Shown here: one piece after another, positions 1 through 6,475 of the stretch
How positions within the stretch are numbered: the stretch's first letter is position 1
Layout of the letters: each line of letters begins with the position of its first letter
Assembly: GCA_002306975.1 (NCBI GenBank)
Contig: DBTI01000250.1
Span: forward strand, 1 to 7,776
DNA length: 7,776 nucleotides
Source of the DNA: Ruminococcaceae bacterium UBA1320
GTDB lineage: Bacteria; Bacillota; Clostridia; Oscillospirales; Ethanoligenentaceae
Direction of reading: 5' to 3'
Notes under the pieces: generated by a model
What the model was told of the DNA's origin: nothing
Seen by the model: only the letters and a program-made list of their open reading frames with translations
Database searches by the model: none
Position numbers and translations under genes: made by a program

Positions 1-698
1 GAGTGGTTGGCGGCAGGCTGACGCAAAGCGAGGAAACATGGCTCGAGGGCGTACTGAAAACGGCGAAAGCACAGGGCAAAGCCGTTACTGTAATGTCGCA
101 TCACGGGATTGTAGAGCATTGGGCGGGACAAAGCAAACTTCACCCGGACTATCTGGTAAGCGACTATAAATATATCGGGAAACTGCTTGCCTCTTATGAT
201 GTTCAGCTCGCATTCACCGGTCATTATCATGCACAAGACATCACGCGCGGTGATTCCGGGGAATACGGCAGCCTTTATGATATGGAAACAGGGTCGCTTT
301 CTACACCGCCCTGCCCGATAAGATACTGCACCATATCCGGCGGAAGCCTTTCTATACGCTCCGACGACATTATCGGGGAAATACACCCCGGAACCAATTT
401 TGAGAAAGACGGTGAAGCCTTCGTCAGGAAAACCATTGTCAAAGAGGCTGTCGAAACACTTAACAAATATTATGTTGGCGGAAGCGATGCTGATTATATT
501 TCAAACGCCGTAGCCGCTGCGTTTGTTGCCCATTACAACGGTGATGAAAACACTGCGCTACGACCCGCATTTGATGAAAACAAGCTCAGCCTCTGGGGCA
601 GAATCGTCTATTCACAGGAAAAATACGTCATAGACGGTTTATGGTCGGATCTCCCGCCGTCTGACAACAACTGCGTTATTGACCTTACAAAAAAGTAA
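1..698 (+). CDS. Metallophosphoesterase (calcineurin-like), 3' part only
   Basis: This is the C-terminal 231 or so codons of a calcineurin-like metallophosphoesterase; the frame is already open at the left edge, so the first GTG (base 3) is probably internal. Two late family motifs are visible: SHHGI (about residues 32-36 of the visible part) and GHYH (73-76), whose histidines ligate the two metal ions of the phosphoesterase site. The stretch ETGSLSTPPCPIRY, about 20 residues further on, is typical of the strand that closes the fold in cyclic-nucleotide-phosphodiesterase-like members. The early motifs (DxH, GDxxD, GNHD) must lie outside the window. The last 130 residues or so look like a helical extension of no family I recognise. 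Substrate and cell location cannot be read; a signal peptide, if present, is off-window. The gene ends in TAA and converges on the minus-strand operon. Family is confident; specific function is not. Confidence 0.85.
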   Translation, partial: VVGGRLTQSEETWLEGVLKTAKAQGKAVTVMSHHGIVEHWAGQSKLHPDYLVSDYKYIGKLLASYDVQLAFTGHYHAQDITRGDSGEYGSLYDMETGSLSTPPCPIRYCTISGGSLSIRSDDIIGEIHPGTNFEKDGEAFVRKTIVKEAVETLNKYYVGGSDADYISNAVAAAFVAHYNGDENTALRPAFDENKLSLWGRIVYSQEKYVIDGLWSDLPPSDNNCVIDLTKK

Positions 699-769
699 AC
701 AGAATAAATCTACTTCGCGAGTTGATCCGGTCTTTCCCTTCACAGGGCATCACAGACTTATCCTATAAA

Positions 770-925
770 CAAACAAGTACCTTTCTTTTCGGATTAATGC
801 AATTTCAAATAAAAACGGGAATAAGGTTGTTATCTTCCCCCGCTTCGGCAGAGGAAGATAACAACCTTATTCCGCTCTGATTTTGTAATTGCTATAAATC
901 TACCGAAAGAAAAGGTACTTGTTTG
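770..925. repeat. Nested inverted-repeat element, MITE-like
   Basis: Bases 770-792 and 903-925 form a 23-bp terminal inverted repeat with two mismatches. Inside, 799-809 pairs with 882-892 at 10 of 11 positions, and 818-838 pairs perfectly with 853-873 over 21 bp. The whole unit is therefore one long imperfect palindrome around a 14-base centre containing GCTTCGGC. There is no coding frame within it. Size and architecture suit a miniature inverted-repeat transposable element or an intergenic hairpin repeat, but no clear target-site duplication is visible at either flank. It lies between convergent genes, a common landing place for such elements. Whether it is mobile is inference; the inverted repeats are directly visible. 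Confidence 0.65.
811..873 (-). terminator. Intrinsic terminator for the minus-strand ligase/exoprotein operon
   Basis: Read on the minus strand, a perfect 21-bp stem (873-853 with 838-818) around a 14-base loop is followed by CGTTTTTATTT, a U-rich tract. It lies about 80 bases after the stop of the WG/ChW gene. Read on the plus strand, the same stem is followed only by GCTCTGATTTTG, a much poorer tract, so termination of the phosphoesterase mRNA here is possible but weaker. Confidence 0.7.
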
Positions 926-951
926 CTGTAGCTGTATATGCACCCGAATGA

Positions 952-3780
952 TTATTTGGCGGTTTTAGTAAGCTCTATCTCAACTGCCTCAACCCTCAGA
1001 GATTTGCCTTGTGTTCCCGCGAGAGCCGCGGAGGTAATATCTGCGCCGTTTTCTGTGGTTTTCCAGTCCTGCCAGCCTAAATTCTGAATGTGTACGCGAT
1101 ATTTTACCTCGTAGCCGTCAAGACCTTTGAGTGTCATGCGCAGAGCCTCTACGCGCAGGCATTTTCCGGTGGTTCCGGATTCCACGCCGTTTGAAACAGG
1201 TGTTTGCCAGCCTTTACTTTGCACATAGGTTTGATAGGTAATCGCAGCGCCTGTCGGCACGTTGCCTGTCAGTTTTACATTTACCGCTTCAAGGCGAAGG
1301 CTTTTGCCTGTTGTGCCCGTCTGCTCGCCGTCTTTGACATACGGCAGCCACGCGAGGTTTTGAATGTGGCTGTCATAGGTAACGCCGACCGTTCCGTTTG
1401 TTGTTATCACAAAGGTGCTGAAGTGGTTTGTTGTGAATGTTGCCGTTCCAGCCGCCAGGTCAAAGATTGCATTCATATTAGAGAATTTGCCTGAGGTTGG
1501 ATCGTAATATAAAAGCTGAGCCTGTGACGGGTCGCTGATTTGGGCGATTTGAGCAGCAGTCAGCTTTATGGTAACCTGCGCGCTGCTTCCAAGCTGATGT
1601 ACAGGCTCTGAAGTGCCGTTGGAAAAATAGCGTGTCAAATCAACGTCAAGTGTAGTTACCGGCGTTACGCCGCTTGCTGCCGCCGCGGTTGCAACCTGTG
1701 TCTGAGTTGGTGGTGCCGGTGGCTGCTGCGAAAGAACAAGCCAGCTGTCGCTGTCTTGCAGCATACCACTGAACACAGAGGAAGGAGCGGTAACCGTTAC
1801 ATTTCCGACATTTACAATGACATTTCCGACTGTTGACGGATTTGTGTCAGCCGGGGTTATCTTTGCGCCTGTGCCGCCACTTCCCTGACCGCCTGTACCG
1901 CTGTCGCTGCCTCCGTTTATCGTCTTATCCGGTGGAGTTGGTGGCGTTGTGTTACCTGTTCCGCCACCGATTGGCGGCGCGCTACCTTCGTGTACCAGCG
2001 AGTATTTGACAACCCCGCCTGCCGGGTCAAGCTCATATATGGCAAGATAATCGCCTTTTGTATAGCCTGTTACCTCGTCGCCATCTTTATAAACCGTCGC
2101 GTAAGGGATCAAATCCAAGGTGTTGGGCGTTGCCGGTTGTGATTTTAAAACCTTGTAGGCAAGGTGGTTGCCTTCCCCTGCCGCCGCCGTTATCATCCCT
2201 GTGTCGGCTGAGTATGTTGCGCCAAGATCCGGTGCGGGTGTGGCAACACCTGAATCGTCTAATATCAGCGCGTCGTACTTGTCTTCACCATTGTCTGTTT
2301 TTCGAGCGACAAGCATAGACTCTCTGGATTCTATACCATCATACTGGCAGGGTAAAAGTTCCCTCAATTCGCCAAGATTTAAAACACCGAAGTTTTCGCT
2401 TGAATTTCCTATTGTAGCAATGCCATTATTCAGATCAGGAATATAACAGGATAGTCCGGAAAACATGATCTTTCCGTCAGTGTCTAATATTGTAAACGTA
2501 TTATCGCTTTCTAAAACCTGGGGGTATACTGTTCCCGTAATATTATCTTTAACATCACCGGCATTTTGGTAATCACAAGGGACTATATATTTGCCGTTTG
2601 TATCAACAATTCCCCATTTCTCGTCTTTTTCCACAAAGAAGAGGCCGTTTTCATAATAAGCATCGTCAAATGCGTCATTATTTAATATTTGACCATTTTC
2701 GTTAATTAAATGATTCTTTAAAACACCATTTTCTAACTGAGCTATCAGAGCACAACCATCTTCAAACCCATATCCTCCAAATGCTTTCGTTCCGGGAATT
2801 TCCGCACCCGTATTATCAATTGCATGATACATGTTTCCGCTGGTAACCTGCACGACAGCGACACCCTGCGCATCAAAATCATAACCTTCCCATGCCGTAG
2901 TTGGAACAACTACATCTTCTTCCTTGTTTATGTAATTTACACGATAATCTATTTTAACCAACGCCAAGCCAGCACTAAAATGAAATGCATTATTATACTT
3001 AAAATCAATGGTTTTGCCCGGGTTATTCAGATCAAAGAGCCCATATAGCCCGCTTGGGTCAGAGCTATAGTCCCCTTTAACCGCATATAAGCCTGTGCTA
3101 TTGGCATATTGAATATCCTGATAATTACAGGCCAGCACTACATTCCCGGTTTTGTCGATCAGGCCGTATAAATAATTAACCTTATTTTGTACAACTGCGT
3201 ATCCTTGATCGTCAAAACCGGATTTATAGTTATAATCCGCAGTAAACGCCTGTGTGCCGTCTTCTTTTATAAAGCTCAAATGATCAATTCCATTATCGGT
3301 AATTACGACTCCAGCAAGACCGTTACTGAAACCGTATGTATAATCATAATCGCAATCGATCACTAAATTGCCGTCTTTATCGGCATAACCCCATTTTCCA
3401 CTATTGTCCTCGACAGGATAAAAACCCGGGATTGAATTTTCCGTATCTACATACTGATAAGTTACTCCGTTTATCGAAGTATATGTGCCATCGCCTGTTT
3501 GCAGAAAATTCATTCCATATGAAGCATACGCCTGAGCTTCGCTTGCATATCCGTTCCTGATTTTTGTGTATTTCCCCGTGGTGTCGATATAACCGAAATC
3601 AGTTGCCTTTACGGCAAAGGCTTTGCCGTTTGAATATGGGCCGACGTAATCATAAGCAAAATCAGCCGACGGTTTCGCGGCTGATAAAGCCTGCGCCGAT
3701 AAGCCGGCAGGCGCTATAAGTGTCAAAGCGATTGCAAATGACATTACTGCCGAAATGGTCTTTTTTGTAACTCTGTTCAT
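952..3780 (-). CDS. Secreted WG-repeat protein with three C-terminal ChW repeats
   Basis: A 942-residue exported protein. Residues 1-34 are a signal peptide: basic MNRVTKK, a hydrophobic core, and a likely cleavage after ALSA. Residues 41-515 or so hold about ten to twelve degenerate WG repeats of 35-45 residues; clear copies are KWGYADKDGNLVIDCDY (129-145), YGLIDKTGNVVLACNY (205-220) and KWGIVDTNGKYIVPCDY (388-404). Residues 600-650 are a Gly/Thr/Ser/Pro linker. Residues 652-795 form a beta-rich module ending FTTNHFSTFVI, a tail I associate with clostridial surface proteins. Three ChW repeats close the protein (about 799-838, 847-885 and 891-937), each with a tryptophan and a GTTGK/GTQGK-SLR-EA signature. 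There is no LPXTG sorting signal. It starts at ATG 3780, with AAGGAG 8 bases upstream, and overlaps the ligase stop by ATGA, so the two are translationally coupled. WG and ChW repeats are thought to bind protein or cell-surface partners; the exact role is unknown. Confidence 0.9.
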   Translation of the reverse strand: MNRVTKKTISAVMSFAIALTLIAPAGLSAQALSAAKPSADFAYDYVGPYSNGKAFAVKATDFGYIDTTGKYTKIRNGYASEAQAYASYGMNFLQTGDGTYTSINGVTYQYVDTENSIPGFYPVEDNSGKWGYADKDGNLVIDCDYDYTYGFSNGLAGVVITDNGIDHLSFIKEDGTQAFTADYNYKSGFDDQGYAVVQNKVNYLYGLIDKTGNVVLACNYQDIQYANSTGLYAVKGDYSSDPSGLYGLFDLNNPGKTIDFKYNNAFHFSAGLALVKIDYRVNYINKEEDVVVPTTAWEGYDFDAQGVAVVQVTSGNMYHAIDNTGAEIPGTKAFGGYGFEDGCALIAQLENGVLKNHLINENGQILNNDAFDDAYYENGLFFVEKDEKWGIVDTNGKYIVPCDYQNAGDVKDNITGTVYPQVLESDNTFTILDTDGKIMFSGLSCYIPDLNNGIATIGNSSENFGVLNLGELRELLPCQYDGIESRESMLVARKTDNGEDKYDALILDDSGVATPAPDLGATYSADTGMITAAAGEGNHLAYKVLKSQPATPNTLDLIPYATVYKDGDEVTGYTKGDYLAIYELDPAGGVVKYSLVHEGSAPPIGGGTGNTTPPTPPDKTINGGSDSGTGGQGSGGTGAKITPADTNPSTVGNVIVNVGNVTVTAPSSVFSGMLQDSDSWLVLSQQPPAPPTQTQVATAAAASGVTPVTTLDVDLTRYFSNGTSEPVHQLGSSAQVTIKLTAAQIAQISDPSQAQLLYYDPTSGKFSNMNAIFDLAAGTATFTTNHFSTFVITTNGTVGVTYDSHIQNLAWLPYVKDGEQTGTTGKSLRLEAVNVKLTGNVPTGAAITYQTYVQSKGWQTPVSNGVESGTTGKCLRVEALRMTLKGLDGYEVKYRVHIQNLGWQDWKTTENGADITSAALAGTQGKSLRVEAVEIELTKTAK

Positions 3781-5597
3781 TTCACTTTCTCCTTTTTGTT
3801 TTTTGTATTTATATGATGAACGGTAGAAATAACCTCCCTGCCGGTATTACAAAGGGCAACACCAAGACCGAGCAGCAACCAGAAAACAGGCGCGACCGTT
3901 ATGCTGCTGTCATAAAAGAACCCGCACAAAAGATAACCCGCAACACCGGCAAAGATTGCGGCCGAAAGATCATGCTTTGCCGCGTCCCCCTTACGCAACG
4001 CGCGAAACGCCGGTTTAAAATACAAGAAGAAAATTGCGATCAGGGCGGCGAGCGACAAGACGCCCGTGTTGATAGCGGTTTGAAGATATTGACTGTGCGG
4101 CTTGTCTATAACCAGATTTGCCGAGCCTTGATAATTCAGTTTTCCGGCAAAGTCGTTTTGAGGAATGAAGAATGTAGAGCAGTCCGCGCCCACTCCTAAA
4201 AATATGGTGTTTTTCAAAAGAGGGATAGATTTGCGCCATATATATCCCCTTCCGGTGGCTAGGAACTGCAGATTTTTGAAACCAAAACCCGAATCGTCAC
4301 TGACATTGCCAAGCAGCGAACCATTCGTGCCGACGGCGTAAACCTTGCCTTGCTGATAGACAAATTCCACCGGCGCATCATAGCCCATGTTTACAAAAAA
4401 TGCGTCGTCCTGCTTTGTAACTTTAATTGCCTTATATCTTTCATCGTCAAAGGTAAACGTGCTGCCGTTTGTGACAGGAGTAACCTGTTTATTGTTTTCA
4501 TCATAAAAGATAAGGTCTTTGTTCACGCATTCAATAACAAAGGAGTGATTTTGATTTTTCAGGTAAACCTTCTGACCATCTATTTTCATATCATCAACAT
4601 GAAAAACATCCGCAGTAGCTTTTCCTGCTGAACCAAGAGACGGCAGTTTCAAATTGTTTGTCGCCACAGCGATCGACGAGAGAACAATAAGAATTGCAAT
4701 GACCGATAAAATCGGTTTCCACGCCTTCAGCAGCGCCTTTCTGAAAATCACCGCAAGAATCAAGATACTCAAAGCGAAGGCGGCAAACGCAGTGCGGCTA
4801 CCTGAGCAGACGAGAAGAAACAGCAGCCCTGAGGAAATAACAATCGGGATGATTCTGCGTTTGCCAGTACTTTTTTTGATTAGATAGAAGCTGAGCGGCA
4901 ATACAAGAACCAAAAACTCCCCCGCATAATCGGGGTTTGCAAAGGTTAGTGAAATTCGCCCCTTATACTGTGACGCGGCAAAGCCGCCAACCGATTTCCA
5001 CGTGCTTGGCGGCAGCACAAGGTATTGCAGCGCCGGAATATCAAATGGCGTTTTATAAAACACCTCGACAAGCCCGAAGACGATTAAAAAACCAAACAAA
5101 AACGGAAGTGCGCGAAGAACCGCATGAATATTGAAGCTGTCGGAAAAATAGTTGATTGAGAGCAAAAACAAAAGCAGATAACCTATTAGAACCGGAGTGC
5201 CCTCAAAAGAGTTGGAAACGCCGTTCCACGCGGAATCCGCATATTGCGAAAGTGACAGAGATAAAAGCGCCAGGATTATAAAAACAAAAGAGAGCAGAAT
5301 AAAAATTCTGTTGGATTTTTCTTGGATAAGCGGGCTTGCTACTTTTTTGTCAGGGAAAACCCGCTCGCCGCAAAAGTAAAGAAAAAGGCAGAGCACAGCG
5401 GCAATTAACAAACACGATTTATAGTACATCGACAGGTCGTTAAAGCTGCCATTGTTAGCCGGTATGTAAAGGAGCTGGCTGCCTTTTAAAGTAAAGGATT
5501 TGTAATGGACAACAACAGGCAAAACCGCAATAATTATGACAAGCAGAACAGTTGCCACATTTTGATAGTTAAACCTTTTTACGGCTTTCTTGTCTAT
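3777..5597 (-). CDS. O-antigen ligase/polymerase family membrane protein with a large extracytoplasmic insert
   Basis: A polytopic membrane protein of the Wzy/WaaL/PglL-like O-antigen ligase family, which moves lipid-linked glycans to an acceptor on the outer face of the membrane. Numbered from GTG 5558 (593 residues), there are about nine hydrophobic segments before residue 300 and three after 496. Family signatures are GRISLTFANPDYAGEF (200-215), SGSRTAF (252-258), GRGYIWRKSIPLLKNTIFLGVGAD (436-459 region) and KPHSQYLQ (486-493); His488 is placed like the essential histidine of WaaL. Residues 300-435 form a soluble, probably beta-rich insert, making the protein longer than the usual 400-450. 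The start given is ATA 5597: AGGGGGA lies 6 bases before it and it adds the basic cytoplasmic leader IDKKAVKRFNYQN ahead of the first membrane segment. GTG 5558 has no well-placed site and is the conservative alternative. The gene overlaps the WG/ChW gene by ATGA. Glycan and acceptor are unknown, and a polymerase role is equally possible. Confidence 0.85.
   Translation of the reverse strand: MDKKAVKRFNYQNVATVLLVIIIAVLPVVVHYKSFTLKGSQLLYIPANNGSFNDLSMYYKSCLLIAAVLCLFLYFCGERVFPDKKVASPLIQEKSNRIFILLSFVFIILALLSLSLSQYADSAWNGVSNSFEGTPVLIGYLLLFLLSINYFSDSFNIHAVLRALPFLFGFLIVFGLVEVFYKTPFDIPALQYLVLPPSTWKSVGGFAASQYKGRISLTFANPDYAGEFLVLVLPLSFYLIKKSTGKRRIIPIVISSGLLFLLVCSGSRTAFAAFALSILILAVIFRKALLKAWKPILSVIAILIVLSSIAVATNNLKLPSLGSAGKATADVFHVDDMKIDGQKVYLKNQNHSFVIECVNKDLIFYDENNKQVTPVTNGSTFTFDDERYKAIKVTKQDDAFFVNMGYDAPVEFVYQQGKVYAVGTNGSLLGNVSDDSGFGFKNLQFLATGRGYIWRKSIPLLKNTIFLGVGADCSTFFIPQNDFAGKLNYQGSANLVIDKPHSQYLQTAINTGVLSLAALIAIFFLYFKPAFRALRKGDAAKHDLSAAIFAGVAGYLLCGFFYDSSITVAPVFWLLLGLGVALCNTGREVISTVHHINTKNKKEKVK
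3789..3794 (-). promoter_or_regulatory. Ribosome binding site of the WG/ChW gene
   Basis: AAGGAG on the minus strand lies 8 bases before ATG 3780. It sits inside the last codons of the ligase gene, which fixes the start and supports coupled translation of the pair. Confidence 0.85.
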
Positions 5598-5603
5598 AGC
5601 AAT

Positions 5604-5610
5604 TCCCCCT
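5604..5610 (-). promoter_or_regulatory. Ribosome binding site that points to an ATA start for the ligase
   Basis: AGGGGGA on the minus strand, 6 bases before ATA 5597 and about 45 bases before the first canonical in-frame start (GTG 5558). An in-frame TAA at 5618-5616 bounds the frame, and no ATG, GTG or TTG lies in frame between that stop and 5558. Confidence 0.6.
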
Positions 5611-5619
5611 GCAACTTAG

Positions 5620-5660
5620 ATTTTATATAATTATAATGAGCCGGGCAAAACATTTTCCAA
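5620..5660 (-). promoter_or_regulatory. Probable promoter of the ligase/exoprotein operon
   Basis: On the minus strand TTGCCC (5648-5643) is followed after 17 bases by TAAAAT (5625-5620), a plausible sigma-A promoter with a weak -35; the mRNA would begin about 10 bases before the AGGGGGA site. A second option is TATAAT at 5635-5630 with TTGGAA at 5660-5655 and a long 19-base spacer. Both lie downstream of the terminator that ends the two-component transcript, so the ligase operon very likely has its own start. Confidence 0.55.
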
Positions 5661-5678
5661 ACATTTTCGCGAAAAATG
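5648..5678. promoter_or_regulatory. Tandem 10-bp repeat and palindrome at the ligase promoter, candidate operator
   Basis: AAACATTTTC occurs perfectly at 5648-5657 and again at 5659-5668, an 11-bp period, so both copies face the same side of the helix. The second copy runs into the palindrome TTTTCGCGAAAA (5664-5675). The first copy touches the -35 hexamer. A weak -35 flanked by phased repeats is the usual layout for an activator. The response regulator encoded just upstream is the obvious candidate ligand, but that is inference. Confidence 0.5.
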
Positions 5679-5715
5679 CGGTTTTTTTGCCTTTTTGATA
5701 ATTTTTTTGTATATA

Positions 5716-5755
5716 TAACAAAAAACCTGCGACTTTTTATTCAGTCACAGGTTTT
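5716..5755 (-). terminator. Intrinsic terminator of the two-component operon
   Basis: Minus-strand reading gives a 13-bp stem (5755-5743 with 5734-5722, one G-U pair), an 8-base loop, and then a T-rich run TTTTTTGTTATAT that includes the stem foot. It lies about 95 bases past the response regulator stop. On the plus strand no T-run follows the hairpin, so it is directional. Confidence 0.85.
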
Positions 5756-5848
5756 CGCATTGTGTTAAGCATATATTTCTATCTTTCTTATTTCAATAAG
5801 CGCATTTGCCATGCCTTCTTTATTGATGTAACATGTATGGCTGACGGA

Positions 5849-6475
5849 TTACACACAGTTTTTAAGATAAAATATGGCAAGCTGTGTCCGGTCACGCAGA
5901 TTCAGCTTTTCGAGCGTGGTCGTCACATAGTTGCGTGCCGTACCCTCGCTGATAAAAAGCTTGTCGGCGATTTCACGGTTGGAAAGCCCTTCGCCCACAA
6001 GGCTCATAATTTCAAATTCACGCGCGGAAAGACCGAGCTTTGAAACATCGGCTCTGTCGCCTTCTTTGAGCATGGACGAGATCGTCCCCGCTACTTCGCG
6101 CTGAAACACCACGCCGCCCTTTGAAACGGCGCGCAGCGTCTGAACCATCGCGTCGGCGGGCATGCTTTTGAGAATGTAGCCCTCGGCCCCGTTTTTCAGC
6201 GCTTCTTTTATATATTCGTCATCGCGAAAGGTTGTGAGGATCACGACCTTGACCGCAGGATAACCCTTTTTTATAAGCCCGGTGCCAAGAACGCCGTCGA
6301 CGTTTGGCATACGGATATCCATCAGCACTATGTCGGGCAGGAAAATGCCGCACTTATCATACGCATCCTGCCCGTTTTCCGCGGTCGCCACAACCTCAAT
6401 ATCGGCCTCAAGCTCAAGCAGCAGCTTTAAACCGTCGCGCACAAGCGAGTCGTCATCGGCAATAAGAATTTTCAT
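5849..6475 (-). CDS. NarL/LuxR-family response regulator
   Basis: A full-length 208-residue two-component response regulator. The receiver domain (1-118) has the acidic pair in ADDD (6-9), the phosphoacceptor Asp53 in LMDIRMP, Thr81/82 in ILTTF, and Lys103 in YILKSMP. After a linker, the LuxR-type helix-turn-helix (about 147-203) shows LSAREFEIMSLVGEGLSNREIA and a recognition helix near SEGTARNYVTTTLEKL. Phosphorylation by the partner kinase is expected to drive dimerisation and DNA binding. Its ATG overlaps the kinase stop as ATGA, with AAGGCGG 9 bases upstream of the start, so the pair is coupled. The stop is followed by about 95 bases without a gene and then a terminator. The nearest downstream target candidate is the ligase operon. 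Family assignment is firm; the regulon is unknown. Confidence 0.95.
   Translation of the reverse strand: MKILIADDDSLVRDGLKLLLELEADIEVVATAENGQDAYDKCGIFLPDIVLMDIRMPNVDGVLGTGLIKKGYPAVKVVILTTFRDDEYIKEALKNGAEGYILKSMPADAMVQTLRAVSKGGVVFQREVAGTISSMLKEGDRADVSKLGLSAREFEIMSLVGEGLSNREIADKLFISEGTARNYVTTTLEKLNLRDRTQLAIFYLKNCV

Noticed and set aside
818..873. Riboswitch or structured ncRNA reading of the hairpin
   Set aside because: It is a simple perfect stem at the 3' end of convergent genes with a U-rich tract on one side; no multi-helix conserved core is visible.
770..925. CRISPR array or integron attachment site
   Set aside because: The repeats are inverted and nested, not regularly spaced direct repeats, and no cas or integrase gene is in the window.
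2058..2446. Overlapping plus-strand open frames inside the WG/ChW gene
   Set aside because: They are antisense shadows of the coding frame; the products are low-complexity and match nothing I recognise.
3813..4199. A 128-codon plus-strand open frame inside the ligase gene
   Set aside because: It lies wholly antisense to a well-supported membrane protein gene, its product is rich in R, K and Q with no recognisable domain, and it has no convincing ribosome binding site.
5558..5560. ATG at 5560-5558 as the ligase start
   Set aside because: It is out of frame with the ligase by two bases; the in-frame codon there is GTG 5558.
5756..5848. Small gene between the response regulator and its terminator
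   Set aside because: The stretch has no start codon with a ribosome binding site and a frame of useful length; it reads as an ordinary 3' untranslated region.
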